A stretch of 64,000 nucleotides of DNA from Alysiella filiformis (GTDB lineage Bacteria; Pseudomonadota; Gammaproteobacteria; Burkholderiales; Neisseriaceae): positions 2,056,357-2,120,356 of the forward strand of contig NZ_CP059564.1 in NCBI RefSeq assembly GCF_014054525.1. Direction: 5' to 3'. The translations under genes and the position numbers were made by a program. Below the pieces are notes generated by a model. That model did no database searches. It was given only the letters and a program-made list of their open reading frames with translations, and was not told the DNA's origin. Of the stretch, positions 1 through 8,714 are shown in pieces; the first letter of the stretch is position 1; every line of letters begins with the position of its first letter.

Positions 1-1
1 A

Positions 2-982
2 TTTGCCGAAGACCCCAGCCGCATTGAAACGGGTTTGAGCCGACTGTTTCAGGCAGGCTTTGTGATTAACAACCACACGGCAGCCTATCGCCGTTTTCAA
101 CGCTTTGCAGGCAGCGATGCCGAACGCATTGCCGATTTGCAAGATGTGGCAACAGGTCGCGTTGCCACCCCCAAAGTGTTGATGGGCGTACGCGGTGGTT
201 ATGGTGCAGCACGCTTGTTGCCACACATTGATTGGATAAACTTGGGCGCAAGAATGCGCGAACAGCAAACTTTATTGTTTGGATTCAGCGATGTAACCGC
301 CATACAACTGGCATTGTTGGCACAAGGCAATATGCCCAGCTTTGCAGGCCCCATGTTGTACAGCGAATTTGCCAAACCCGTACCCGACACTTATACAATG
401 GACAGTTTTATCCAAACCACCACACAAAAACAAAGCACCGTGTTTGTGGGTGGCTACCAAATGAACCGCGTTCGCAATGCAGATGGCATTTTGTGGGGCG
501 GCAATTTGAGCGTCATCGCATCGCTGGTTGGCACGCCCTATATGCCCAAAATCAACGGTGGCATTTTGTTTTTGGAAGATGTGTCCGAACAACCCTATCG
601 CATAGAAAGAATGTTGCAAACCTTGCATTTGGCAGGCATTTTAAAACAGCAGCAAGCGATTATTTTGGGCGATTTCCGCATGGGCAACATACGCGACACC
701 TACGACAGCAGCTACGATTTAAACAGCGTGGCAATGACGATTTCGCGCACCGCCAATGTGCCCGTGTACACCAGCTTTCCGTTTGGGCATATCGCGCAAA
801 AAACCACGTTCCCCTTGGGCGCACAAGCGCAACTTCGCGCCAGCAACAATGGCGGCTATGCGGTAACATTCAGTGGCTACCCCACGCTCAATCCTGCCGC
901 GCTGAATTTGGCGGCATTGAAACCCGCCCCAGCCTTTGATTTTACCAACCCCAACGGCAGCATTTCCGATAGCGAATTTTGA
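2..982 (+). CDS. LD-carboxypeptidase (S66 family), 5' end missing
   Basis: The frame is open from base 2, so the gene starts before the window; the first TTG (35) is internal. Peptidase family S66 enzymes cut the L-Lys/mDap-D-Ala bond of muramoyl tetrapeptides during cytoplasmic peptidoglycan recycling. The family landmarks are all present in order: GVRGGYGAARLLPHIDW, the nucleophile elbow GFSD (about nt 280-291), the LEDVSEQPYRIERML segment carrying the catalytic Glu, and GHIAQKTTFPLG carrying the catalytic His. The AmpG-type permease at 5002 would serve the same recycling pathway. The gene stops just before a DUS. The family is certain; exact substrate is inferred. Confidence 0.9.
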   Translation, partial: FAEDPSRIETGLSRLFQAGFVINNHTAAYRRFQRFAGSDAERIADLQDVATGRVATPKVLMGVRGGYGAARLLPHIDWINLGARMREQQTLLFGFSDVTAIQLALLAQGNMPSFAGPMLYSEFAKPVPDTYTMDSFIQTTTQKQSTVFVGGYQMNRVRNADGILWGGNLSVIASLVGTPYMPKINGGILFLEDVSEQPYRIERMLQTLHLAGILKQQQAIILGDFRMGNIRDTYDSSYDLNSVAMTISRTANVPVYTSFPFGHIAQKTTFPLGAQAQLRASNNGGYAVTFSGYPTLNPAALNLAALKPAPAFDFTNPNGSISDSEF

Positions 983-1016
983 TTTTCAGGCAGCCTTTTA
1001 TTGTCCTACAAGAAAT

Positions 1017-1100
1017 GGGTTTTGCCTTCGGCGACTTACTTTTTAAAAAAGTAAGCCAAATAAACCAATGTTCAAGGGTTTCGCTTTAAAAAACATTTCA
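1017..1100. repeat. Palindromic intergenic repeat ending in a DUS
   Basis: An intergenic unit with a CTTACTTTTTAAAAAAGTAAG-type palindrome, preceded by TTTTGCCTTCGGCGACT and followed by GTTTCGCTTTAAAAAACATTTCAGG. The same order of blocks recurs in reverse orientation at about 28897-28985 and partly at 28650-28680, so this is a dispersed family. No coding capacity is visible. Confidence 0.6.
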
Positions 1101-1132
1101 GGCTGCCTGAAAAATCGCCATAATTGAAAAAC

Positions 1133-1927
1133 ATGAATAATTTTGTGATAAACGTCCCCACCGCCACCATGCGGCAAGCGCACATACACCAACAATTTCA
1201 ATCACAAAAAATTGATTTTGCCTTTTTTGACGCGGTGCAAGTGGCGGATTTGGCAGAATGCATGGCGCAACACCTGCCCCAGCTAGCCCAAGTGCCACAT
1301 TTACGCGATGTGGAAAAAGCCTGTTTCATGAGCCACTTTTTGCTGTGGAAATATTGCGTGAAACACAATTTGCCCCACATCACGATTTTTGAAGACGACA
1401 TTGTGTTGGGCGAAAATGCCCACAAATGGCTGATGAACCAAGATTATTTGGCAAACTTGGGCAACAATAAAGCATGGCTGTTGCGTTTGGAAACCTTTCT
1501 CATGCCCACCCACACCGAGCGCACCGATTTTGCCGATTACGACCATCGCGCGTTTTTGCGTTTAAAAAGCACACACCACGGTACGGCAGCATATGTGGTG
1601 TCGCACCAAGCTGCTGTGGATTTGGTGGATTGGGTGTCCAAGCTGCCTGAAAAAGCGTTTGACGCGCTGGACGAATTGATTTTCAGCCAGCATTTGCACC
1701 GTGCCAATTTGCCCGTTTACCAAATTTCGCCCGCTTTGTGCATACAAGAATTTCAGCTCAACCAAGCAAACAGCACCTTGCGTACCACATTGGGCAACGA
1801 GCGTTTTGGCAATGCGCCAGCCAATGAAATCAAACGCCAACGCAGCTTGGGCGAAAAAATCCAACGCGAATGGTTGCGCCTGAAAAAGAAAATGTGGGGC
1901 AAACCCAGTATCATTCCATTTAAATGA
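1133..1927 (+). CDS. Glycosyltransferase family 25 (LOS biosynthesis type)
   Basis: 264 residues from ATG 1133; an upstream in-frame TTG at 1124 lacks a better ribosome site. GT25 enzymes (Lgt/LpsA type) add galactose or glucose to lipooligosaccharide at the inner membrane. Visible hallmarks are the N-terminal INVPTATMRQAHIHQQF block, the acidic FEDDI motif near residue 86, and the GTAAYVVSHQAA block that matches the usual GTHAYIISxxAA of the family. It ends at a DUS 51 nt before obgE and could be co-transcribed with it. Acceptor sugar cannot be told. Confidence 0.8.
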   Translation: MNNFVINVPTATMRQAHIHQQFQSQKIDFAFFDAVQVADLAECMAQHLPQLAQVPHLRDVEKACFMSHFLLWKYCVKHNLPHITIFEDDIVLGENAHKWLMNQDYLANLGNNKAWLLRLETFLMPTHTERTDFADYDHRAFLRLKSTHHGTAAYVVSHQAAVDLVDWVSKLPEKAFDALDELIFSQHLHRANLPVYQISPALCIQEFQLNQANSTLRTTLGNERFGNAPANEIKRQRSLGEKIQREWLRLKKKMWGKPSIIPFK

Positions 1928-1978
1928 ATTTTCAGGCAGCCTGAAAAATCAATTATTGATAAAAGAAAGTTTTAAAAC

Positions 1979-3121
1979 ATGAAATTCATAGACGAAGCCA
2001 AAATTGAAGTCATTGGCGGCAAAGGCGGCAACGGTGCAGCCAGTTTCCGCCGCGAAAAATTCGTACCGCGCGGCGGGCCCGATGGTGGCGATGGCGGACG
2101 CGGTGGCAGCGTGTTTGCCGTTGCCGATGAAAACATCAACACGCTGGTGGAATACCGCTTTGTGAAACGCTATCAAGCCAAAAATGGCGAAAAAGGACAC
2201 GGCTCCGACCGCTACGGCGCAGGCGCAGACGACATCGAATTGCGTATGCCCGTTGGCACTTTAATCCGCGATGTGGACACCGATGAAATCTTGGCAGACT
2301 TAACCCACCATGGGCAGCGTGTGTGCGTGGCGCGTGGTGGCAAAGGCGGTTTGGGCAACATACATTTCAAATCATCGGTCAATCGCGCCCCCAAACAATA
2401 CACCAATGGCGAAGATGGCGAAGCGCGTACCTTGCAGCTTGAACTGAAAGTGTTGGCAGACGTGGGTTTGCTGGGTATGCCCAATGCGGGTAAATCCACG
2501 CTGATTCGTGCTGTTTCAGCCGCGCGCCCCAAAGTGGCGGATTATCCATTTACCACTTTGCACCCCAATTTGGGCGTGGTGCGCATGGACGAAAACAACA
2601 GTTTCGTTATGGCAGACATTCCTGGTTTGATTGAAGGCGCGGCAGAAGGCGCAGGTTTGGGACATCGCTTTTTGAAACATTTGTCGCGCACGGGTTTATT
2701 GTTGCACGTTGTGGATTTGGCACCGTTTGATGAAACGGTGGACACGGCTGGCGAAGCGTTGGCGATTATCCACGAATTGCGTAAATACGATGAAGATTTG
2801 TACGACAAACCACGCTGGCTGGTGTTGAACAAATTGGATATGTTGAACGATGAAACCGCCGCCGAGCGTGAACGCGCCTTTTTGGAGGCAATCGGTTGGG
2901 ATTACCCTGCCCCTGATGACCGTTTCCAATTTGATATGGAAACGCCACGCCTGTTCAAAATCAGCGCATTGACCCACGCTGGCACGCAAGATTTGGTGCA
3001 GCAAATCAATCAATATTTGAATGAGAAAAAACGCTTGCAAGCGGAAATTCAGGCAGCCGAAAAAGCGGAAACGCTGCCTGAAAATCCCCAAACCAACACG
3101 GCGGTTTTTCAAGCGGAATAA
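1979..3121 (+). CDS. obgE: GTPase ObgE/CgtA
   Basis: 380 residues. Obg is an essential ribosome-associated GTPase linking 50S assembly, stringent response and replication. Residues 1-158 are the glycine-rich Obg fold ([21 protein letters not shown]). The G domain shows G1 GMPNAGKST, switch [10 protein letters not shown]3 DIPGLIEGA and G4 NKLD. The C-terminal tail after about residue 345 is short and charged, as in other betaproteobacterial Obg proteins. A strong DUS-flanked hairpin follows. Confidence 0.97.
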   Translation: MKFIDEAKIEVIGGKGGNGAASFRREKFVPRGGPDGGDGGRGGSVFAVADENINTLVEYRFVKRYQAKNGEKGHGSDRYGAGADDIELRMPVGTLIRDVDTDEILADLTHHGQRVCVARGGKGGLGNIHFKSSVNRAPKQYTNGEDGEARTLQLELKVLADVGLLGMPNAGKSTLIRAVSAARPKVADYPFTTLHPNLGVVRMDENNSFVMADIPGLIEGAAEGAGLGHRFLKHLSRTGLLLHVVDLAPFDETVDTAGEALAIIHELRKYDEDLYDKPRWLVLNKLDMLNDETAAERERAFLEAIGWDYPAPDDRFQFDMETPRLFKISALTHAGTQDLVQQINQYLNEKKRLQAEIQAAEKAETLPENPQTNTAVFQAE

Positions 3122-3142
3122 GGTTTTGCTTTAAAAAATATT

Positions 3143-3208
3143 TCAGGCAGCCTGAAAAGCCAATGGGGTGGGTATTTATCCACCCCATTGGCTTTTCAGG
3201 CTGCCTGA
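3143..3208. terminator. 29-bp perfect hairpin with a DUS in each arm
   Basis: The arms 3143-3171 and 3180-3208 are perfect inverted repeats around an 8-nt loop. Each arm starts or ends in a complete DUS and the inner part carries CCAATGGGGTGG. No T run follows, so termination of obgE is likely but not certain; a structured repeat is the alternative. Confidence 0.6.
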
Positions 3209-3223
3209 GCTGCACTTCAAATA

Positions 3224-3242
3224 TCATTTGATAATCATTATT
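3224..3242. promoter_or_regulatory. Candidate Fur box upstream of surface lipoprotein
   Basis: The 19-mer TCATTTGATAATCATTATT matches 13 of 19 positions of the classical Fur consensus GATAATGATAATCATTATC, with the right-hand 12 bases GATAATCATTAT perfect. It lies about 57 bp upstream of the lipoprotein start, next to a plausible -10 (TAAAAT, near 3251-3256). This suggests iron repression. Confidence 0.55.
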
Positions 3243-3298
3243 GTTATTGGTAAAATGCCGTTTATCATTTTTTAACACATCATAACGGAGTTTATCTT

Positions 3299-4885
3299 AT
3301 GAACAATCGCACTTTATTCAACACCACTTTAACCCTCATTTGCAGCGTGGTGCTGGTGGCGTGTGGCAGCAGCTCATCAGGTATGCCCACCATTGAAAAT
3401 ACCGCGTCAAAAAACAAAAGCGAGCTGGAAATCGCCCAACAACTGGCAAATCAAGCCAAAGACAAACAAACCCAAGCCGAAAATCGCTTGAAAGAAGCCG
3501 AACAAAAATTGCAAACCGCCCAAAATGATTTGCAAAAAGCACGACAATCGCAAACCGCCACCGCCGATGAATTGAAACAGGCACAAAATGACTTGGACAA
3601 AGCACGAAAAGATTTATTGACAGCCCAAAACGATTTAAAAAATGCCCAAAGCAATGCCCAAAAAGAATTACAGGCAGCCCAAGACAAACTGAATGCCGCT
3701 CAAAAAGCGCAAGATGATGCCGTAGCCCAAGCCAAATTGGCAAAAGACCAAGAAATCCAACAAAAACAATCCGAATTGGAAAAAGCACAACAAGCCTTGC
3801 AAAATGCAAAAGATGAGTTGGATAAAATCCAGAAAAATCAAAGTGCCAATACCGATGCACAAGATTTACAAAAAGCCAAAAATGACTTGAAAGCGGCACA
3901 AACCAAACTGGACGAAGCCCAAAATCAATTAAATGAGGCAAAAAACAAGCAAACTGAAACGTCCACCGAATTAGCCCAAACCAAACAGGCTTTGGACAAA
4001 GCCAAGCAGGAATTGGAAGCAGCCAAAACCAAACATCAGCAAGAATTGGCAAACGCCAAACAACAAGCTGTGGACGAATACAAAAAGGAATTGGATAAAG
4101 AAGCCACCCGACAAAAAGACATCAAAACCGAGTTGGACAAACTTTTTGTTATCGATAACAGTAATGAATTGCCCACTAAACAAGATGATGATGATTATCG
4201 GAACCCCATCAATACCAATATTTTAAGCATTGACCATGCAAAAGGAAAAGTAACATCAACCATTAACCCAAGTGCTGTGCCTGAATTGTATGCCATCAAA
4301 ATCAATGATACTTCTATCCCTTTGTTGAAAAAGGAATTTGAAGAAGATGAACGCCAAAATTTGGCTTTCAAAAAATTTGATGAGCAAGACATTCCCAAAA
4401 ATGCCAAAGGTTGGGTAGGCAGCATGGGTGTGGCAGATGCCGACAAAGGCACCCCTGTATTCAATAAAATGCGTTTCGGTGTTTACGTTGATGAAAACAA
4501 TGTCAGCCACCTATTTGTGCATGGCAGAACCCCTTTCGCATACAGCATTTCCAGAAAAGACGAAACTTATGCTTATCAGGGTCATGCCATTATCGGCAAA
4601 AATGGTGAATACACACCTTTGGAAAATGCCATTTCGGGTGAGGTTGATTTTAAAAACAAACAGGTTAATCTGAATTTACAAGCAGATAAAGAAACCAGCT
4701 ACAAATTAAATGGCAAAATCAATGGCAACGCTTTTGCCAGCGAAGAAGGGGCTGATGTTTATACCAAAGGTGGTTTTTATGGCTCGATTAACAATATCGG
4801 CGGTATGTTGCAAATCAATAAAGGCAAATACGCTGGCTACGATGGCGTTTATGGCGCAGGTCAAGTCAAAGAAATAACCAAATAA
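3299..4885 (+). CDS. Surface lipoprotein: long coiled-coil stalk plus TbpB-like C-terminal barrel
   Basis: 528 residues. The signal peptide ends in the lipobox LVAC (Cys22). Residues about 38-275 are an almost continuous heptad-rich, Gln/Lys/Ala coiled coil with many KAQNDLDKA-like units. Residues about 395-528 end in KGGFYGSINNIGG and GVYGAGQ. These resemble the glycine-rich barrel ends of transferrin-binding-protein-B-like lipoproteins of Neisseriaceae, which are moved to the cell surface by Slam. A Fur-like box upstream fits an iron-regulated surface receptor or adhesin. The ligand is unknown; the barrel call rests on motif resemblance only. Confidence 0.7.
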   Translation: MNNRTLFNTTLTLICSVVLVACGSSSSGMPTIENTASKNKSELEIAQQLANQAKDKQTQAENRLKEAEQKLQTAQNDLQKARQSQTATADELKQAQNDLDKARKDLLTAQNDLKNAQSNAQKELQAAQDKLNAAQKAQDDAVAQAKLAKDQEIQQKQSELEKAQQALQNAKDELDKIQKNQSANTDAQDLQKAKNDLKAAQTKLDEAQNQLNEAKNKQTETSTELAQTKQALDKAKQELEAAKTKHQQELANAKQQAVDEYKKELDKEATRQKDIKTELDKLFVIDNSNELPTKQDDDDYRNPINTNILSIDHAKGKVTSTINPSAVPELYAIKINDTSIPLLKKEFEEDERQNLAFKKFDEQDIPKNAKGWVGSMGVADADKGTPVFNKMRFGVYVDENNVSHLFVHGRTPFAYSISRKDETYAYQGHAIIGKNGEYTPLENAISGEVDFKNKQVNLNLQADKETSYKLNGKINGNAFASEEGADVYTKGGFYGSINNIGGMLQINKGKYAGYDGVYGAGQVKEITK

Positions 4886-4929
4886 AAGCGAAAACCGCAC
4901 CTGAATTTCTTTCAAATCATTTGTTTTTC

Positions 4930-4963
4930 AGGCAGCCTGAACCCCATTTCAGGCTGCCTTTTT
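4930..4963 (+). terminator. DUS-pair terminator of the lipoprotein gene
   Basis: AGGCAGCCTGAA, a short loop and TTCAGGCTGCCT form a 12-bp perfect stem followed by TTTT. Two opposed DUS thus make a Rho-independent terminator. Confidence 0.8.
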
Positions 4964-4965
4964 GC

Positions 4966-4971
4966 TATAAT
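4966..4971 (+). promoter_or_regulatory. -10 element for the AmpG-like gene
   Basis: A perfect TATAAT sits directly after the preceding terminator and 31 bp before the ATG at 5002. The -35 region falls inside the DUS stem and is not obvious. Confidence 0.5.
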
Positions 4972-5001
4972 CGCCACTTTATTTTTGGGAATTTTCGTGT
5001 T

Positions 5002-6495
5002 ATGCAAGCCAAACCAGCCAACCCCATTGCGGCTTATTCCGACCGCCGTGCCATTACCTTACTGTTTTTGGGATTTGCCGCAGGTTTGCCCTATTTGCTG
5101 ATTTTTTCCACGCTCTCGTTGTGGCTCAACGAAGCGGGCATTGCCCGAAAAACCGTTACCCTATTCAGTTGGGCGGCTTTGGGTTATTCGTTCAAATTCG
5201 TGTGGTCGCCTTTGATTGACAGCTTGGCTTTGCCACATTTAACGCGCATTTTGGGTAAACGCCGCGCGTGGCTGATTTTGGCACAGGGTTTGATTGTGTT
5301 TGCGATATTTTTAATGGGCAGCGTCAATCCCCAAATTTCAGGCAGCCTGAACACCATGGCGGCAGCGGCGGTGTTATTGGGTTTTGCCTCTGCCACGCAA
5401 GATGTGGTCATAGACGCATACCGCATTGAAATCGCCCCCAACGATTCCGCCATGCAAACCATCATGTCATCCACCTACACCGTGGGCTACCGTTTGGGCT
5501 TGATTTTGGCAGGAGGCGGCAGCTTGTGGCTGGCAGCACAACTTGGCTCAACACAAAGCCACTATCTTTACGAAGCATGGCGCAACACCTATTGGATAAT
5601 GAGCGCATTCATGCTCATTGGCGTGGCAACCACCCTGATGATGCGCGAACCCAACGCTTACCAAGAAAAAAATCCCCAAAATCAATCCCCCAAAAACCAA
5701 CTGATTTTATTGATGATGTTTGTGATTTTGGTGGCAACATTCATCGCAGGCTACCGCGTGAGCGCAACATGGCTGCCTGAAAACGCATGGGGCGAAACAG
5801 GCAAATTGCTCATCGGATTGGGTGGCGCAATCGCCTTGGCATGGCTGCTCATCAACAGCAAAATCGTGCCACACCATTTGGTTTACCACACATGGGTTGA
5901 GCCGATTGCCGATTTTTTCAAACGTTACGGCAAACAAGCGATTTTGTTGTTGGCACTCATCGGCTTGTATCGCATTTCAGACATTGTGGCAGGCGTGATT
6001 GCCAATGTGTTTTACGCCGATTTGGGTTACAGCAAAGAGCAAATCGCCTTGGCAGTGAAAACCTTTGGCATTGTGATGGGCATTTTGGGCGGATTGATAG
6101 GCGGCATTTTGGCGCAAAAATTCCCCGTGATGAAAATGATGATGTTGGGCGCGATTGCCGCATCAGCCACCAACTTGCTGTTTATGTTTATGGCGATGGG
6201 CAACAACAGCGTGGCATTTTTGTATTTTGCCGTGGGCTTGGACAACATCGCAAGTGGCTTGGCAACGGCGGTGTTTATTGTGTTTTTGTCTAGCCTAACC
6301 AATATTCAATTTACGGCGGTGCAATACGCCCTGCTCTCTTCGTTGATGACCCTGTCGCCTAAAATTTTGGGTGGCTATTCGGGCGCAATGGTGGACAAAA
6401 TGGGCTACCCCAACTTTTTCACGTTTACCGCCTTAATGGGCGTGCCGATTTTGGTGTTGATTTATTGGGTGGATAAGCGGATTTTTCGCAAATGA
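5002..6495 (+). CDS. ampG: AmpG-family muropeptide permease (MFS)
   Basis: 497 residues from ATG 5002; the longer open frame upstream covers a terminator and a -10 box. AmpG imports GlcNAc-anhydroMurNAc peptides across the inner membrane for recycling. The start, with RRAITLLFLGFAAGLPYLLIFSTLSLWL and then a Trp-rich LFSWAALGYSFKFVWSPLID, is typical AmpG, as is ATQDVVIDAYRIE. About 12-14 hydrophobic segments span the length. With the LD-carboxypeptidase at the window start, this gives a cell-wall recycling theme. Confidence 0.88.
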   Translation: MQAKPANPIAAYSDRRAITLLFLGFAAGLPYLLIFSTLSLWLNEAGIARKTVTLFSWAALGYSFKFVWSPLIDSLALPHLTRILGKRRAWLILAQGLIVFAIFLMGSVNPQISGSLNTMAAAAVLLGFASATQDVVIDAYRIEIAPNDSAMQTIMSSTYTVGYRLGLILAGGGSLWLAAQLGSTQSHYLYEAWRNTYWIMSAFMLIGVATTLMMREPNAYQEKNPQNQSPKNQLILLMMFVILVATFIAGYRVSATWLPENAWGETGKLLIGLGGAIALAWLLINSKIVPHHLVYHTWVEPIADFFKRYGKQAILLLALIGLYRISDIVAGVIANVFYADLGYSKEQIALAVKTFGIVMGILGGLIGGILAQKFPVMKMMMLGAIAASATNLLFMFMAMGNNSVAFLYFAVGLDNIASGLATAVFIVFLSSLTNIQFTAVQYALLSSLMTLSPKILGGYSGAMVDKMGYPNFFTFTALMGVPILVLIYWVDKRIFRK

Positions 6496-6519
6496 GGTTT
6501 CAGGCAGCCTGAAAAATTT

Positions 6520-7833
6520 TTAACGCAAATATTGTTCCACCAAAATTTGGGCTTTTTCATGGCGCAAATGCTGTGCCACATCGCTTGATGTACCGTTCAA
6601 CACCGACCATTTTTGACGCACACGCGCTTTTTGCAAAGGTTCAGGCAGCTTATCGCTTTGCCACGGCGCACGGCTGCCTGAAAGCCGCATTTCATCTTGC
6701 GCCGCATGCCCACGCGATTGCAACACCGCCAGCAAATCCAAAGCCCGAGCCGCCAGCACCGTAATGGTTGCCGCGTCAATGAACACCGTTTTCACACCAG
6801 ACATTTTGTCGCTCAACGTCCGCCAGTTGGACACCGTGCCACCAATCACGCCCCCCAACAGCATCCCCATGCCCAAAGACAAACCTGCCGTGAGCGCGTC
6901 CAAACCCAAACCAATCAGCGCACCTGTTGCCGCACCGCGCGTGGTGCGTATGCCATATTCTTTCAGCAGATTTGCGTCAAAAGGGTCTTGGCGGAAGGCT
7001 TGCAACGCCCAATCTTCGCCATGCAGCTCGTTTTGATAAAAGCGATACAAAGCCAAAATTTGCTGCTGCGTGGTGCGTTCTAATTGACGCACGGCAGTTT
7101 GCATTTGCGTCTGAATGTTTTCTAATTGATTTTTATCGGCAAATTGCTGCCTGAATGCCGCCACGTCCAACAAAAAATGGGCGATGATTTCGCGTGCTTG
7201 TCGGTCTAAATCGCGCCATTCTTGTTGCCGCATTCGCATTAAATCGTCCAAATCGGCACGTTGGGGCAACATGGTTGCCAGATTGTCCCACAAACGCATT
7301 TCGCCTTCAAAATCAAAAGCCACCGTATCAAAGCTGCTGCTCACATGCAATAAACGCCGCGCCAACATCGCTTGCCACGCGCTCAAATCGCCATTTTGCG
7401 TAAAATTAAACACAGGCATAATCGGCTTGGCACACCATGACAACACGGTCAATTCATCTTTGTATTTGGGCAACACGGGTTCACGCGCGTCTATCACATA
7501 CAATGCCATGTCGCTGGCAAGCAGTTGGCGCAACACTTTGGCTTCTTGCGAAAATTCGTTTTGCGCGGCAGGGCTATTCAAAAATTGCCCAATGCGTTCA
7601 ATGCCGTCCAATTTGTTGGCGGTGTGTTCTTCCAGCCAATCCAATACGCCACCTGCGTCTTCCAAACCAGGCGTATCGTACAATTTGAGCCAATCGCCAA
7701 TTTGCGCCATTTCAACGTGGCGCGTGGTGGCGGCGGCATTTTTCACTTCGCCAAACTGGGTGTCGCGCAATAAAGTACGCATGAGCGAAGTTTTACCCGT
7801 GTTGGTGTGTCCGACTACGGCTAAATTGAGCAT
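6520..7833 (-). CDS. GTPase with DUF3482 domain
   Basis: 437 residues from ATG 7833; a TTG five codons earlier also opens the frame. The N-terminal Ras-like domain has P-loop GHTNTGKTSL, G3 DTPGLED and a DDLMR-rich middle. Residues about 295-340 carry a glycine-zipper stretch (GAATGALIGLGLDALTAG and following), suggesting membrane contact. Such GTPase/DUF3482 proteins are common in beta- and gammaproteobacteria, often beside a DUF2868 gene that is absent here. Function unknown. Convergent with ampG. Confidence 0.8.
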   Translation of the reverse strand: MLNLAVVGHTNTGKTSLMRTLLRDTQFGEVKNAAATTRHVEMAQIGDWLKLYDTPGLEDAGGVLDWLEEHTANKLDGIERIGQFLNSPAAQNEFSQEAKVLRQLLASDMALYVIDAREPVLPKYKDELTVLSWCAKPIMPVFNFTQNGDLSAWQAMLARRLLHVSSSFDTVAFDFEGEMRLWDNLATMLPQRADLDDLMRMRQQEWRDLDRQAREIIAHFLLDVAAFRQQFADKNQLENIQTQMQTAVRQLERTTQQQILALYRFYQNELHGEDWALQAFRQDPFDANLLKEYGIRTTRGAATGALIGLGLDALTAGLSLGMGMLLGGVIGGTVSNWRTLSDKMSGVKTVFIDAATITVLAARALDLLAVLQSRGHAAQDEMRLSGSRAPWQSDKLPEPLQKARVRQKWSVLNGTSSDVAQHLRHEKAQILVEQYLR

Positions 7834-7911
7834 GATGATTTTTTCCAAAAAATAAGCGTGATTTTAGCATACTGGTATTTTCAGGCTGCCTGAAACATTT
7901 TTTTCAAAATG

Positions 7912-7939
7912 AAAAAAGGGCGGATAGGTCAATCCGCCC
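7912..7939 (-). terminator. Rho-independent terminator of clpP
   Basis: On the minus strand GGGCGGAT, a 6-nt loop and ATCCGCCC are followed by six T. It lies 39 bp after the clpP stop codon. Confidence 0.9.
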
Positions 7940-7977
7940 CACAACCGCTTGAAAATGGGTTTGATGTTTACAACACG

Positions 7978-8595
7978 TCAAACCGCATCGGCACGAGAGG
8001 TAATCACTTTATCAATCAAACCGTATTCTGCCGCCGCTTGTGCCGACATGAAATTATCACGGTCGGTATCGCGTTCAATTTGTTCAATTTTTTGACCTGT
8101 GTGTTCCGCCAATAATTGATTCAATTTTTCTTTCAACTTAATCAACTCACGCGCGTGAATTTCAATGTCCGAAGCCTGACCGCCCAAACCGCCACTAATC
8201 AAAGGCTGATGAATCATAATGCGGCTATTGGGCAAGGCAAAACGCTTGCCTTTGGTGCCAGCCGACAACAAAAACGCCCCCATGCTCGCCGCTTGACCCA
8301 AACACAAGGTTTGCACATCGGGCTTGATGAATTTCATCGTATCGTAAATGCTCATGCCAGCCGTTACGCTGCCACCTGGGGAATTGATGTAAAAATAAAT
8401 GTCTTTGTCGGGATTTTCGCTTTCCAAAAACAGCATTTGCGCCACCACCAAATTGGCGGTGTGGTCGTTCACAGGCCCCACCAAGAAAATGATGCGCTCT
8501 TTGAGCAGACGTGAGTAAATGTCAAAAGCACGTTCGCCACGACCGCTTTGCTCAATTACGGTGGGGATAAGGGTATTATTTTGAATGTCCAGCAT
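7978..8595 (-). CDS. clpP: ATP-dependent Clp protease proteolytic subunit
   Basis: 205 residues. ClpP forms the double-heptamer serine protease chamber fed by ClpX or ClpA. The catalytic Ser is in [11 protein letters not shown], the His in RIMIHQPL, and the Asp lies further downstream; [22 protein letters not shown] is the classic family block. It follows tig in the same direction with a hairpin between them, the usual tig-clpP arrangement. No clpX follows. Confidence 0.98.
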   Translation of the reverse strand: MLDIQNNTLIPTVIEQSGRGERAFDIYSRLLKERIIFLVGPVNDHTANLVVAQMLFLESENPDKDIYFYINSPGGSVTAGMSIYDTMKFIKPDVQTLCLGQAASMGAFLLSAGTKGKRFALPNSRIMIHQPLISGGLGGQASDIEIHARELIKLKEKLNQLLAEHTGQKIEQIERDTDRDNFMSAQAAAEYGLIDKVITSRADAV

Positions 8596-8663
8596 GGTTT
8601 AAATCCTGAAATAAAATCATCATTATACGCAAAAAATGCGTTTCAGGCAGCCTGAAAATACAA

Positions 8664-8694
8664 AACAGCAAACACATTGATTGTGCTTGCTGTT
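8664..8694 (-). terminator. Hairpin between tig and clpP
   Basis: The 13-nt arms (8664-8676 and 8682-8694, one mismatch) pair around a 5-nt loop. On the minus strand the stem runs into TTTTGTATTTT. It probably terminates or attenuates tig transcription before clpP. Confidence 0.7.
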
Positions 8695-8714
8695 TGCGTT
8701 TACAGGGGCAAACG

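Noticed and set aside
3336-4052. 238-codon open frame antisense to the coiled-coil lipoprotein
   Set aside because: It mirrors the low-complexity repeat codons of the real gene, is Leu/Phe/Trp-rich nonsense, and has no start signals.
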